64,000 nucleotides of DNA from Rheinheimera sp. 4Y26 (GCF_025245835.1 NZ_JAOBWS010000001.1:124001-188000); one strand, 5' to 3'. Shown: positions 18,793 to 27,947, numbered from the stretch's first letter. Made by a program: numbers and translations. Notes: generated by a model from the sequence alone, not told the origin.

Positions 18793-19797
18793 GTGCGCAA
18801 ATGCAGCATCGTTTTTATGCTCTGGCTCAGCCTGTTCAGTTTTGTGCTGAATGCCGCTGAACCGCCAGGCGCCGAACTTTATCAGCGTAGCAAAACTCTG
18901 ATTGTGCAGAGCCCACAGCAGGTTGCTGAAAACTATCAACAAATTTCTAATCAATTGCCACAGGCCCCGGCATGGTATCAACGCGACTGGTATTTATTGG
19001 CCGCCCGCGCTTATGCCGCAACAGGGTTGTTTGACGAGGCGCGTCAGTTGTTGGTGTTGGCCGATGCACTGGTGCCACAAGGTTTAACCGCCGGTGATAT
19101 TGCCATGACAGCTGGTTATGTGACTTATCTCCAGCAATACCGCCATTCAGCCCGCAGCTGGTTTTTGTGTGCCGATAAATTTTCCCACCCGCCAGAATCC
19201 AGAGCAAAATTGTTGTTAAATCTGGGCATTGTTGAAGTGTTTGCCGGTGACTTTAAAAGTGCCCTAACCCATTATCAGCAGGGGCTGGAGCTTGCAGAAC
19301 AACATCGTTTTGACATGCTGACTGCCATGTATCAGAACAATCTGGGCACTTTGTATTGGCGGCTGGGGCAATATGAACCCGCCATTCAGGCTTTGCGCCA
19401 GGCCAGCTTTGGTTATGCCCGGCTAAACAACAAAATTTCGCAAAGCAGAGCAGGCATTAACCTGTTGAATGTACTGGCGACTATTGAAGACTGGGAGCGG
19501 TATCAAAGGTTTTACCCCAGTATTGCGGCGGCGGTAAAAGCTTCGGATCATCAGGAATTTGCCACTATGCTGCTGATTCTGGAAGCAGTGCGCCAGAGGT
19601 TTTCCGGCAAAAACAGTGAGTTATCAGACAGCGCTTTAAAGGCGCATATGGCGTCGTTAACCACAGTCAATTTGCAGCAGATGGCACAGCTGTTGGCAGA
19701 AAAAATTAAACTAGATTGGCAGGCGCCACCGGTGCCGGTGGAGCCTGCTGATATTGTTTTATCCTTGCCCAATACCGAACTATTGTGTCGCGACTAA
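18793..19797 (+). CDS. Exported TPR protein
   Basis: 334 residues, starting at GTG with GAGG five bases upstream. The signal sequence is CSIVFMLWLSLFSFVLNA. Tetratricopeptide-type helical repeats follow, for example FDEARQLLVLADALVPQG, FKSALTHYQQGLELAEQHR and QYEPAIQALRQASFGYARL. No catalytic domain is visible. It starts 289 bp from the divergent solute-binding-like gene; that gap holds no other gene I can support. The function is unknown; TPR proteins usually mediate protein contacts. Confidence 0.75.
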   Translation: MRKCSIVFMLWLSLFSFVLNAAEPPGAELYQRSKTLIVQSPQQVAENYQQISNQLPQAPAWYQRDWYLLAARAYAATGLFDEARQLLVLADALVPQGLTAGDIAMTAGYVTYLQQYRHSARSWFLCADKFSHPPESRAKLLLNLGIVEVFAGDFKSALTHYQQGLELAEQHRFDMLTAMYQNNLGTLYWRLGQYEPAIQALRQASFGYARLNNKISQSRAGINLLNVLATIEDWERYQRFYPSIAAAVKASDHQEFATMLLILEAVRQRFSGKNSELSDSALKAHMASLTTVNLQQMAQLLAEKIKLDWQAPPVPVEPADIVLSLPNTELLCRD

Positions 19798-19858
19798 CAT
19801 GGTGTCACCGGCTTTGTGATAGCGGCGTTGTGACAGCATTTTTTAACGGTATCGTTTA

Positions 19859-20650
19859 TTAGGGCTGTGTTGTAGTTTTTTCCATCAAACCCAGGCTGTA
19901 ATTCAGCAAAGTGGCATCGGCCACATCACCATGGCCCGGTACCACAATTTTGATGTCCGGATAAGCCTGTTGCATACGTTGTAAGCTGTGTGGCCACTCT
20001 TTCACATCGGCATCGGCAATATTGCCAAGACCCGGATAACGCGGTGCTTTGACTGCACAGCCGCCCAGCAGCAGTTGGTATTGTGGTAGCCACAACACTA
20101 TATTGTCGCTGGTATGGCCGGCGCCAGGATAAAACCATTCCACCGGGCCGTCCTGATACTTTTCCCCTGTAGCCAGCGTCACCACCGACTGCACCGGCAA
20201 TAACAAGTCTTCAGTTTTGGCGCGCTGTTGCACTATAGCGGCGGTTTGGGCTGTGACCTGCAACGGAATATTACGCTCAGCAAGTGCAGCAGCACCGCCC
20301 ACGCGGTCGTCATGGCCGTGGGTTGCGATGGCTTTGACCACCGGCTGTTTGAGGACAGTGTCAATCCAGTGTAATAAATCCACTGTGGGGTAATAACCCC
20401 AGGCGGTGTCCAGCATCCAGATACCTTGTGGTGTTTCCAATAACAGGCCATTGGCGGTAAACACCATGCCGTTACTGAGTTTTTGTTCGGTGCGGTGCAA
20501 CCATAAACCCGGCGCCAGTTTTTCCACCTGCACTTCGGGGGATATTTGCTGCACTTTGTCATAAGGGTGGTTGGATAAGGTCGTTTGCGCCAGCGCTGTC
20601 AGCGGCAGGCCAAGCAATAACACAAACAGAGGCAGGGTGAAGGTACGCAT
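19859..20650 (-). CDS. Subclass B1 metallo-beta-lactamase, VIM-like
   Basis: 263 residues from the ATG at 20650, which has GGAG six bases upstream; the frame extends to 20662. The signal peptide is TFTLPLFVLLLGLPLTALA. Every B1 zinc ligand is present: H111, H113 and D115 in THGHDDRVGG, H179 in YPGAGHTSDN, C198 in LLGGCAVK, and H240 in VVPGHGD (BBL H116, H118, D120, H196, C221, H263). THxHDDRVGG, FYPGAxHxxDN and GNxADADxxEWP resemble VIM enzymes, but position 224 is lysine (K201), as in IMP and NDM. It is expected to hydrolyse penicillins, cephalosporins and carbapenems in the periplasm. No integron or IS surrounds it, so it looks intrinsic. Confidence 0.93.
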   Translation of the reverse strand: MRTFTLPLFVLLLGLPLTALAQTTLSNHPYDKVQQISPEVQVEKLAPGLWLHRTEQKLSNGMVFTANGLLLETPQGIWMLDTAWGYYPTVDLLHWIDTVLKQPVVKAIATHGHDDRVGGAAALAERNIPLQVTAQTAAIVQQRAKTEDLLLPVQSVVTLATGEKYQDGPVEWFYPGAGHTSDNIVLWLPQYQLLLGGCAVKAPRYPGLGNIADADVKEWPHSLQRMQQAYPDIKIVVPGHGDVADATLLNYSLGLMEKTTTQP

Positions 20651-20817
20651 CATCATCTCCATATAAATCAGTAGTCAGGGCTGGTGAGCCGGTGTCAGTC
20701 TTTGCAGTAAAATGCAGATAACAGTTAAATGCAAATTGCTCTTGGCGCAGTGTTGTTTCAGGTCAAAAAAACAGCAAAGTCACAAAGTTTTTTACTCAAA
20801 CCAAAAAGCGGTAGCCG

Positions 20818-21735
20818 TTAACCCGGGCGGAAGTTAGCGCGTAATTCGTCTTTATAACGGCGTGATAACGCCAGCTGCTGGCCGTTTTTCAGCTGAATTT
20901 CACCGTCGCCGCTGCTCTGATAACTGATATTGTCGATGGCATGGTGATTAACGGCAAAACTGCGGTGAATACGGCTAAAACCCTGAGTGGCCAGCTGTTC
21001 CATAGTGTGACTTAAGGTGGCGCGCAGCGGGTAAATGCGGCCTTTACTGTGTAAATTTACATAGTTGCCACTGGCTTCCAGCCATTCAATATCAGCAACG
21101 GCAATTAAGAACTCTTTATCCAGTTTTTTCACCAGAAAATGCCGGGGCGCTGTGGGCTGAGTGCGGTTATGTGGTGTGTTGTCTGCTGCCGGGGGTGCTG
21201 ATGCCTCGGCATCATCGCCGGTCTGGATCAAACTGGCTTCACCTTTGAGCCTGCGATACACAAACTGCAGTAGCTGATACAGACCAAAAAAGAATAAATA
21301 ACCCCAGACATCTTTGCGGTATTCGTAAAAAAACTCCCGAAGCACAGGGCCAAAGCCGTAATCCTGTTGCGCCAGGCTATAGGCAACACTGCGAAATCCC
21401 ACCATCAAACTGACATGAGCCAGGCTAAAGCATAACGAACCCAGCAGATGGGTGATGAGCAGGGGCCTGATATTGCTCAGCCGCATCGGGTAACGGCTGA
21501 ACATCCAGTGCAAAAAAGGACACAACAATAAAGTGCTGAGCGCACTGCTGTATTCCCATAAAAAGGGTTCCCACAACTGCACTGTATTCAGCGGGTTGCG
21601 GCTGTGCTCCATCCAGACCGAAGTGGCATTAATACTGTTATTGATCAGCAAATAACATCCCAGCAGCAGATAGCTATACCACAACGGATGTTGATCAAAG
21701 CGCGCCAGCAGGCTGGCTTGCGTATTTTTCGTCAC
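20818..21735 (-). CDS. Membrane-bound LytTR-family transcriptional regulator
   Basis: 305 residues from a GTG at 21735 with AGGTGGA five bases upstream; a 12-codon longer ATG frame has no site. Four membrane segments occupy about residues 20-165, followed by a proline/alanine linker and a C-terminal LytTR DNA-binding domain (FLIAVADIEWLEASGNYVNLH, GFSRIHRSFAVNHHAI). It lacks a receiver domain, so it probably senses through the membrane part directly. It is divergent from the acyltransferase gene 106 bp away, its likeliest target. Confidence 0.88.
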   Translation of the reverse strand: MTKNTQASLLARFDQHPLWYSYLLLGCYLLINNSINATSVWMEHSRNPLNTVQLWEPFLWEYSSALSTLLLCPFLHWMFSRYPMRLSNIRPLLITHLLGSLCFSLAHVSLMVGFRSVAYSLAQQDYGFGPVLREFFYEYRKDVWGYLFFFGLYQLLQFVYRRLKGEASLIQTGDDAEASAPPAADNTPHNRTQPTAPRHFLVKKLDKEFLIAVADIEWLEASGNYVNLHSKGRIYPLRATLSHTMEQLATQGFSRIHRSFAVNHHAIDNISYQSSGDGEIQLKNGQQLALSRRYKDELRANFRPG

Positions 21736-21841
21736 ACTATTCCACCTGTTATCCCTAAAAACCACCACCAACCCATCTGCGCCTTGGGGCGGGCGGCTTT
21801 GTTATGCACACTGCGGCTGTTACTTTAACCGGAGTTTTCAA

Positions 21842-23113
21842 ATGACAGAAACAGTATTTCCAAAGCACAGCAGCGGAGCTATCGCGCGCCGTTACGATTT
21901 AGACTGGCTGCGTATTCTGGCGCTTGCTGTGCTGATTTTGTATCACATTGGTATGTATTACGTGGCCGATTGGGGCTGGCATGTCAAAAGTGCACAAACC
22001 TATGGCTGGTTGCAGGACTTGATGATTTTAACCAACCCATGGCGTATGAGTTTGTTGTTTTTGCTCAGTGCTATGGCGCTTAGTCTGGCGCAGCAGCACA
22101 TCGGCAGCGCTCGTTTGTTGTGGCTTCGTAGCCGCCGTTTGTTAATGCCTTTGCTGTTTGGCATGTTTGTGGTGGTCACGCCTCAGGTGTATTTTGAAGC
22201 GCTGAGCCAGCAGCTGATAGAACCTGGTTATCTGCAATTCTGGTGGCAGTATATCAACCCACAAACCGGCTTATTGCCGGAGCATCATAGCCCTATAGGG
22301 CTGCTCACCTGGAACCATCTGTGGTTTTTACCTTATTTATGGTGTTACAGCCTGCTGCTGTTATTGCTGCGCCGGCCACTGAATGCGCTGGTGCAAAGTC
22401 GTTGGATGCAGCAGCTGCCCGGCTTTTATGCCTTGTTGCTGGTGCTGTTGTTGCTGGGGGCCAGCTGGTTGTGGTTGCGGCAAGTCTTTCCGACTACCCA
22501 TGCCCTGCTGGATGATTGGTATAACCATGCCAAATATTTTGTGGTCTTTGTCGCTGGTTATCTGCTGGCACAACAACAGCAATGGTGGGCAAAGCTGGTG
22601 CTGCACAGAAGGTGGTTTTTAGCTTTGGCTTTAATGTGTTATGCGCTGATTATTCTGGATAAACATGATGTGTTTGCACCTTACGCCGCAAGGTTTGATG
22701 AGCTGCTGCTGGTTAGGCTCTGTTATGCCGCAGTGGTAGCGCTGAATCATTGGTGCTGGTTGCTGGCGGTGCTGGGTTACGCCGGTTGTTATTTAAACCG
22801 GCCGGTCAGCCCGATAGACCCCAAAGGCGCCATTTACCGTTACGCCAGTCCGGCCATTTTGCCCTGGTATCTGCTGCATCAAACCTTAATCGTAGTGTTT
22901 GCCAGCTGGTTAAAACCTTTGGCTATTCCGGCTGGGCTCGAAGTATGGCTGATACTGCTGCTCACTGTGGCTGGTTGTGCGCTGGGTTATTGGCTGATCC
23001 GCGCTGTGCCTTTTTTAAGCTGGTGTTGTGGGTTATCAAGAGCCAAAAATATCGCGCCAAAAACATTGTCAGAACAGATGTTTACGGGCAAAGACAGTGT
23101 CAAAACCGGCTAG
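21842..23113 (+). CDS. Acyltransferase-3/OpgC-like membrane protein
   Basis: 423 residues with about ten membrane segments. The family start is clear: RRYDLDWLRILALAVLILYHIGMYY, in which the histidine after LILY is the conserved catalytic residue, and LLFLLSAMALSLAQQ follows. Such proteins transfer acyl or succinyl groups to glucans, lipids or surface sugars. It is transcribed away from a LytTR regulator, a pairing seen in other gammaproteobacteria. Confidence 0.88.
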   Translation: MTETVFPKHSSGAIARRYDLDWLRILALAVLILYHIGMYYVADWGWHVKSAQTYGWLQDLMILTNPWRMSLLFLLSAMALSLAQQHIGSARLLWLRSRRLLMPLLFGMFVVVTPQVYFEALSQQLIEPGYLQFWWQYINPQTGLLPEHHSPIGLLTWNHLWFLPYLWCYSLLLLLLRRPLNALVQSRWMQQLPGFYALLLVLLLLGASWLWLRQVFPTTHALLDDWYNHAKYFVVFVAGYLLAQQQQWWAKLVLHRRWFLALALMCYALIILDKHDVFAPYAARFDELLLVRLCYAAVVALNHWCWLLAVLGYAGCYLNRPVSPIDPKGAIYRYASPAILPWYLLHQTLIVVFASWLKPLAIPAGLEVWLILLLTVAGCALGYWLIRAVPFLSWCCGLSRAKNIAPKTLSEQMFTGKDSVKTG

Positions 23114-23162
23114 TTAGCGCCTTTTGGCAAGCGTCTGACAGCGGACAGGCCGCAGCACAAGC

Positions 23163-23630
23163 TTAAGCAGTTGGCTGCGGCAATTTTTCACCCTGATATT
23201 TTTTCATACTTTGTACGGCATTGCCCCAGAACAACATAGCGCTGCTGTCTTTGCGCTTTATTGCACTTTGTAGCCCTTGTTGTGCTTTTTCGCTGAAATT
23301 GAATGCTTTATCGCTGTTGTTGGCATCTCCGGCCGTGGCGGAATAAATCAGGGTTTTAAACACAGCTTCCTGCTCCGGCGCAATTTTGCCGCTTTTCAGG
23401 CTTTGTTGCAGCCACTGGCCCAGTTGTCTGGCGCTCATCTGGCTAAAATCGGCATGGCTTAGCGGTTTGGCTGGTTCTGCCGGTGTTTTGCCCGGCGTTT
23501 TGTCCGGAGTAGCCACCGGATCTTTGGTTTTATCTTTTTGCTGATAACTGGCCAGCAGGCTTTGCTGACGATTGTGCTGCTGACTGCGGATTTGCTGCAG
23601 CGTATCAAATAAACTGATGTTGGTTTTCAT
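23163..23630 (-). CDS. Hypothetical protein
   Basis: 155 residues, soluble, with a glutamine-rich N-terminal helix (LFDTLQQIRSQQHNRQQSLL), a lysine/proline linker of repeated DKTPGKTP type, and a helical C-terminal half (FSQMSARQLGQWLQQSLKSG). It has no signal peptide and no family I recognise. A GTG three bases upstream is also possible. A short in-frame-coupled ORF ends at its start (TGATG). Confidence 0.6.
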   Translation of the reverse strand: MKTNISLFDTLQQIRSQQHNRQQSLLASYQQKDKTKDPVATPDKTPGKTPAEPAKPLSHADFSQMSARQLGQWLQQSLKSGKIAPEQEAVFKTLIYSATAGDANNSDKAFNFSEKAQQGLQSAIKRKDSSAMLFWGNAVQSMKKYQGEKLPQPTA

Positions 23631-23770
23631 CACCCTCTGTCCCTGGCCGGCGCTGTCTCAAGTGAATTTTTTGTTAGCAATTGCTGTGCCAAAAATAGTG
23701 CCAAAGCTTTGGCACTATCCGGATCTGGAGTTGTTGATTCCGGGTCAGATGCCGCAGTATTGAGCGGCAT
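23630..23770 (-). CDS. Possible 46-residue ORF upstream of the hypothetical gene
   Basis: ATG at 23770, stop overlapping the next ATG (TGATG). It encodes an acidic, serine/proline-rich start and an amphipathic helix (SAKALALFLAQQLLTKNS). The codons look usable and the overlap suggests coupling, but there is no good ribosome site. The same DNA carries two strong hairpins, so a non-coding explanation is equally good. Confidence 0.3.
   Translation of the reverse strand: MPLNTAASDPESTTPDPDSAKALALFLAQQLLTKNSLETAPARDRG
23697..23716 (-). terminator. 20-base perfect palindrome, likely terminator of the RDD gene
   Basis: AGTGCCAAAGCTTTGGCACT is fully self-complementary. On the minus strand it is followed by ATTTTTG, which fits an intrinsic terminator about 90 bp after the RDD gene stop. 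Confidence 0.5.
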
Positions 23771-23776
23771 CTTTTT
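23748..23776 (+). terminator. Plus-strand hairpin with T-run
   Basis: Arms GATGCCGC (23748-23755) and GCGGCATC (23764-23771) with an eight-base loop are followed by TTTTT. It reads as a terminator on the plus strand, although no annotated plus-strand gene ends nearby. Confidence 0.45.
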
Positions 23777-23805
23777 GTGTTGTGCAGATCTGAGGGCTGT
23801 TGGTT

Positions 23806-24468
23806 TTAGTTGGGTGGGCTTTGTTGTGGCATGTCGTAATAATACCGCACCTCGGTGCCGGCAATATAATCGTGCAGGCAACGTCTTTGTTTGCCAAAAA
23901 TAAACAATACATTAAAAATGCCGGACAAAAACTGGCCAATTACCGGCACAAATGTCATCAGCACTATGGGTAAATAACGCCATAACATCACATGCTGCAG
24001 GCTGGCTTTTTCACCGTTCAGCAGTTGAATACGCATGCCAAATTCAGACTTGCCAATCGTCTGGCCGTAGTGATACAGCAGGTAACCATGGATCAACAGA
24101 TAAGTGGTCATGCTATAAAGTGACACTAACAGGGTTTGCAACGGGCTCAGGTTTTTAAAGGTTTCCAGTCCAACAAACCAGATCAGCGGTATAAACACCA
24201 ACAAATGGATAAAACTGTCAATTAATGACGCCAGCAAGCGATGCGTGCGGCTGGCGAGCTGGCCTTTTTTACTGCTGCCATCTGCATGTATTGGCTCGTC
24301 GCTGGCCGCCACCTCAGTCGTTGTGGCAGGCAACTCAGACTGAGGTTGCTGATTTGTTTGTGCTGCAGGCAGCTCCTGATGCGCCAGCTGTTCGTTTTGG
24401 CTCAGGCTGGCTGTTTCAGCCGCTAAAGTGGCGTTTTGTGCATCCGATTCTGCTTTAGTCGGTTCCAT
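23806..24468 (-). CDS. RDD family membrane protein
   Basis: 220 residues. The first 80 are soluble and glutamate/glutamine/alanine rich. The RDD domain follows: RTHRLLASLIDSFIHLLVFIPLIW with the arginine and aspartates that name the family, then LLYHYGQTIGKSEFGMRIQLL and GKQRRCLHDYIAGTEV. It has three membrane segments. RDD proteins are poorly understood; some act as sodium-proton exchangers. AAAGGA lies seven bases before the ATG. Confidence 0.88.
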   Translation of the reverse strand: MEPTKAESDAQNATLAAETASLSQNEQLAHQELPAAQTNQQPQSELPATTTEVAASDEPIHADGSSKKGQLASRTHRLLASLIDSFIHLLVFIPLIWFVGLETFKNLSPLQTLLVSLYSMTTYLLIHGYLLYHYGQTIGKSEFGMRIQLLNGEKASLQHVMLWRYLPIVLMTFVPVIGQFLSGIFNVLFIFGKQRRCLHDYIAGTEVRYYYDMPQQSPPN

Positions 24469-24565
24469 ACAAAAGTCCTTTTAAAATATCCAGAAAAACC
24501 AAAAGGTTGAATGCAAAGTTATATCATATAGGCCGTGGTTTAAACCAGCCAACGATGAGTGTTGT

Positions 24566-25447
24566 TTATAAGCTGCCGGTTAAAGCCAAAGTGGTTAGCT
24601 GTTTGGCCAAAGGGTCCAGCAGCTCCTTGTCTTCCCAATATTCCCCATGGGCCATTGGGTTCCAGCTTTTACTGATCCAGCCTAAGATACCGCCGCCGGC
24701 ATTAATGCGGATATCAGTCACCAGCTCGCCATAAGCAGGTGATAACTCTGCCAGTGGCCAGCCTAAAACATCATCTTTGTCGTAATAGTTATGCCAGACA
24801 AAATCTTTGTTGGGTTTGGCAAAAGGCACAATATCGGATTGTTTATGGGCGGCGACAAAAATTGGAATATTACAGCCTGTGGTGACCAGCAAAGCCAGAC
24901 GTTTGCCTTGCAAAAATTGGATGTCATCCGCTGTGAGTTGCGTTTTGCCAGCAATAGCCTGCGCGTGCTGCTGAATATCTCGCCAGATGCCGGCGGCAAC
25001 TTTGGGGTTGGCCGGGTTGGCTGCGGCCTGAGCTGAGTCCCACAAATAACAGGACATCACCTGGCAGCCGAGCGAATGGGCCAGCACCACCACTTTATCT
25101 GTGCTGCCCAGCTGCTGACTGACCTGATACAAAGAACGTGCTATTTCCAGCTGCGCCTGTTGATAAGCACTGTTTGGTAACTCTTTGCGATGCTCAAGGC
25201 CGGCGGCGTCGGCAAAACCAAACAGAATAAACTGGCGTAATGCGTCCCAGCGCAGTTTGCCAGCCAGTTTGTGCCAGACTTCAGTTTCGTTGTTCTGCAA
25301 AATATGCTGGTAATACACTTCTTTAAACACCACTAATTCAGCAAAGTAGTTGTTCATTTTGCGTGTTAAATCCTGCACCAGCTCGTGACTGAATCCCCTT
25401 TGGGTTGAGCCCATACCGTGAATCGCCAATAAAGCAACTTTGTTCAT
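24566..25447 (-). CDS. Alpha/beta-hydrolase-like protein
   Basis: 293 residues from the ATG at 25447, which has GGAGG five bases upstream; the frame runs back to 25570 without a site. The first strand and oxyanion region VALLAIHGMGSTQRGF and the nucleophile elbow VVLAHSLGCQVMS are typical of lipase/esterase folds. A catalytic aspartate or histidine is not certain; LVTTGCNIPIF and GELVTDIRIN are candidate regions. It has no signal peptide, so it is cytoplasmic. The substrate is unknown. Confidence 0.75.
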   Translation of the reverse strand: MNKVALLAIHGMGSTQRGFSHELVQDLTRKMNNYFAELVVFKEVYYQHILQNNETEVWHKLAGKLRWDALRQFILFGFADAAGLEHRKELPNSAYQQAQLEIARSLYQVSQQLGSTDKVVVLAHSLGCQVMSCYLWDSAQAAANPANPKVAAGIWRDIQQHAQAIAGKTQLTADDIQFLQGKRLALLVTTGCNIPIFVAAHKQSDIVPFAKPNKDFVWHNYYDKDDVLGWPLAELSPAYGELVTDIRINAGGGILGWISKSWNPMAHGEYWEDKELLDPLAKQLTTLALTGSL

Positions 25448-25677
25448 CACAACCTCCGTCCATAGTAGTTTGGGGGCGCTGTATTCTGCTGCAGCAATCA
25501 GGTTCATCAGCAGCACATTCCGGCAACAGCGCCTGAAAAAAGTAGCGACTTTTTCTGAGGGTGGCAACAACGTTGCCGTAGCGCTCTGGGCTGAGGGTGC
25601 TGACTAGCAGCGCAAACAGTGGCGCGGCTTAAAAGGCTATGGTCCTGGCTAGCCCGTTAAAGTTGCGCTCTGTGCTG

Positions 25678-25706
25678 TTCAGCCGGTGCTGCCGGCGGGT
25701 TATAAT
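25678..25706 (+). promoter_or_regulatory. Promoter of the cytoplasmic FKBP gene
   Basis: A perfect TATAAT at 25701-25706 lies 32 bp before the ATG. The -35 region (TTCAGC at 25678, 17 bases away) is poor. Confidence 0.45.
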
Positions 25707-25738
25707 CGGCTTTTTCTAACCGGATCAAGGAGCCCTGG

Positions 25739-26077
25739 ATGGATGAGTTAAAAATTGAAGATCTGGTGGTGGGGGATGGCAAAGCGGCAGTGCGCGGCGC
25801 TTTAATCACCAGCCATTACCGCGGTTTTTTAGCCGATGGTACTGAGTTTGACTCCTCATATCGCCGTGGTGAGGCTTTTCAGTGTGTGCTAAGTAACGGC
25901 CGGGTGATCCAGGGTTGGGTGCTGGGTTTGCAGGGCATGAAAGTGGGCGGTAAACGCCGGCTGTGGGTGCCGGCCCATCTGGCTTATGGCGAGCGGCAAA
26001 TTGGCACTATGATCCCGCCCAATTCAGACCTTTGTTTTGACATTGAGTTGCTGGAAGTGCTGACCCGCGACGATTAA
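25739..26077 (+). CDS. Cytoplasmic FKBP-type peptidyl-prolyl cis-trans isomerase
   Basis: 112 residues, a single minimal FKBP domain without signal or dimerisation region: ITSHYRGFLADGTEFDSSYRRGE, VIQGWVLGLQGMKVGGKRRLWVP and AYGERQIGTMIPPNSDLCFDIELL. Active-site Y, D, W and the IPP loop are present. AAGGAG lies five bases before the ATG. It is the second FKBP in the window; this one is soluble and cytoplasmic, the other membrane-anchored. Confidence 0.92.
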   Translation: MDELKIEDLVVGDGKAAVRGALITSHYRGFLADGTEFDSSYRRGEAFQCVLSNGRVIQGWVLGLQGMKVGGKRRLWVPAHLAYGERQIGTMIPPNSDLCFDIELLEVLTRDD

Positions 26078-26168
26078 GGTCAGAGCCAGCACTGGCTTTA
26101 AACTGCAGCTGCTGCGGCGTTATGCCGCAGCCTCAGTCTGAACCCAAAGCCGGGCTAAAACAGCGGGC

Positions 26169-27947
26169 TTAACCACCACCCAGTTTTTCCAGCAATTTGT
26201 TTTTCAGTTTGTCTTTTTGTGCGTCCACTTTTTGTTTTAAATGTTGTTCAAACAGCGCTTTGGTGTCGAGCTGATATTTAGGTTTGCTAAAACTGCCGCT
26301 GATTTTGAGCGGAATTTCAATATTGGCCAGTTCATCTTTGCTTTTACCGCCCTGACCTTTGAGTGTATTGACCAGCGCCGTTTTTAACTGGTAATCCAGT
26401 TGCTCAGTGCTCAAATTGGCATTGCCAGTGCCGGATAAACGCAACAGCGGTGCCGCCAGTTGTAAGTCGTGATTTTCCAGCACGGCTTTATTCAGGGTAA
26501 AACTGCCGGTCAGGCTGGAAAAGTCGGTTTTTTTCGCCTCACCGGCATCCGGGGCTGCTTCATTGTTAAAGGCGGCACGGGCAGTGCGGATCTGCGCCGG
26601 AATATTAATGCCGTTAATGGCACCGTCGGTAATGTTAAAGTCGCCCTTTGCACTGAGTGCTGTTTTAAAGTCTTGTGGCAGTAAACCCTGGCCCTGAGCT
26701 TTAAGCTGCAAAGCGGCGGTGCCACTTAATAACTCCATGTCGGCAGCGGCTTTAAGCAGCGCCAGCATATCAAGCCCGGCGAGTTTGGCATCAAGCTGAT
26801 AAGCGGCCAGTGTCTTACGGGCATCCAAAAAGCCGCTGGCATTGATGTTGCCCTGATATAACTCAGCGCTGGCTTGTTTCAGGCTGACCAGCCCCTGCTG
26901 GTTTTGCAGTTGCAGCTGGCTATTGTGAAGTTCAAGTCTGGCAAGTTGCAGCTGCTTAATGTTTAACTTCAGCTGCATGGCAAACTTGCTTAAAAAACTC
27001 AAATCCGGTTGTTGTGTTGCGCTGTTGTTTGATTTGGCATCTGCTGCTTGCTCGGCGCTTTGCAGCTGCCATTGATCCAGGCTGAGCTCTGCCTGCACTG
27101 CCGCTACTTTACCGGCATAATTGAGGCTGACTGAGCCGCTGCCTTTACTGTCGGCAATTTTGAGTTCATTGAGTTGCCACTTCAGCTGTTGTGCTTGGTT
27201 ATCCAGCTGCAGTGTGCTTTGCAGTTGCAGCGGCGTTGCAGCCACATCGCCTTTTAATTGAAACTTATCCAGTTGCAGTGTTTTGCTGTTTTGTTGCCAC
27301 AGCAGCATGGCTTCAGCTTCGAGGTCCAACTGATCCGGTACCGTCAGATGAAAACTGACGGGCGCGGCTTTACCCGGCTGAAACTGCTGCAGGCTGAATT
27401 GTTGCAGGTTAAATTGTTGTGCTTTGTTGCCGTCCTGCTGCAGGCTGAGTGTCACCTGGCTTAACTCCAGCGCATCCAGTTGCAGCTGCTGCAGCATCGG
27501 GTTTTCTGCGCTTTTTTCTTTATTTTTTTCCGTACTGGCGGCTGTGGTGTGGTCAGTGTTTTGCGTCAGGCCGCTCCAGCTGTTGAGTTTGCCCTGTTCG
27601 GTAATAAAGATGTCCACCTGGTGCAACTTGAGTTTTTTCAGCTGAATTTGTTTATCCAGCAAAGGCCAGAGCGCAACAGCGGCCTGGGCTTCAGCCACCT
27701 TTAACATGGCAGGGCCAGGCAGTCCTTCGGGCTGCGACAAACTGACCTCTTTGAGTTCCAACGCCAGATCCGGATACAGACTCCAGCCAATGTCCTGCTG
27801 GATCTGCAGGGTTCGACCGGTTTGTGCTGCAACCTTGTTGATCAGCTGCTGTTTAATATCGTTTAAATCGAACCAAAAGGTCAGATACAGCGTCAGCAGC
27901 AGGACAACACTAAAGAGCCCCAGCAGCAACCATTTGATTATTTTCAT
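26169..27947 (-). CDS. AsmA family protein
   Basis: 592 residues. An N-terminal anchor (KWLLLGLFSVVLLLTLYLTFWF) is followed by the AsmA start DLNDIKQQLINKVAAQTGRTLQIQQDIGWSLYPDLALELKEVSLSQPEG. A long glutamine/leucine-rich region of beta-groove repeats follows, and the C-terminal AsmA domain contains GDFNITDGAINGINI and NLSTEQLDYQLKTALV. AsmA-like proteins span the periplasm and are thought to carry phospholipids to the outer membrane. GGAGG lies five bases before the ATG. It is monocistronic. Confidence 0.92.
   Translation of the reverse strand: MKIIKWLLLGLFSVVLLLTLYLTFWFDLNDIKQQLINKVAAQTGRTLQIQQDIGWSLYPDLALELKEVSLSQPEGLPGPAMLKVAEAQAAVALWPLLDKQIQLKKLKLHQVDIFITEQGKLNSWSGLTQNTDHTTAASTEKNKEKSAENPMLQQLQLDALELSQVTLSLQQDGNKAQQFNLQQFSLQQFQPGKAAPVSFHLTVPDQLDLEAEAMLLWQQNSKTLQLDKFQLKGDVAATPLQLQSTLQLDNQAQQLKWQLNELKIADSKGSGSVSLNYAGKVAAVQAELSLDQWQLQSAEQAADAKSNNSATQQPDLSFLSKFAMQLKLNIKQLQLARLELHNSQLQLQNQQGLVSLKQASAELYQGNINASGFLDARKTLAAYQLDAKLAGLDMLALLKAAADMELLSGTAALQLKAQGQGLLPQDFKTALSAKGDFNITDGAINGINIPAQIRTARAAFNNEAAPDAGEAKKTDFSSLTGSFTLNKAVLENHDLQLAAPLLRLSGTGNANLSTEQLDYQLKTALVNTLKGQGGKSKDELANIEIPLKISGSFSKPKYQLDTKALFEQHLKQKVDAQKDKLKNKLLEKLGGG

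Noticed and set aside
19859-20650. Metallo-beta-lactamase as a recently acquired cassette
   Set aside because: No integrase, attC-like site, insertion sequence or composition shift was seen around it.
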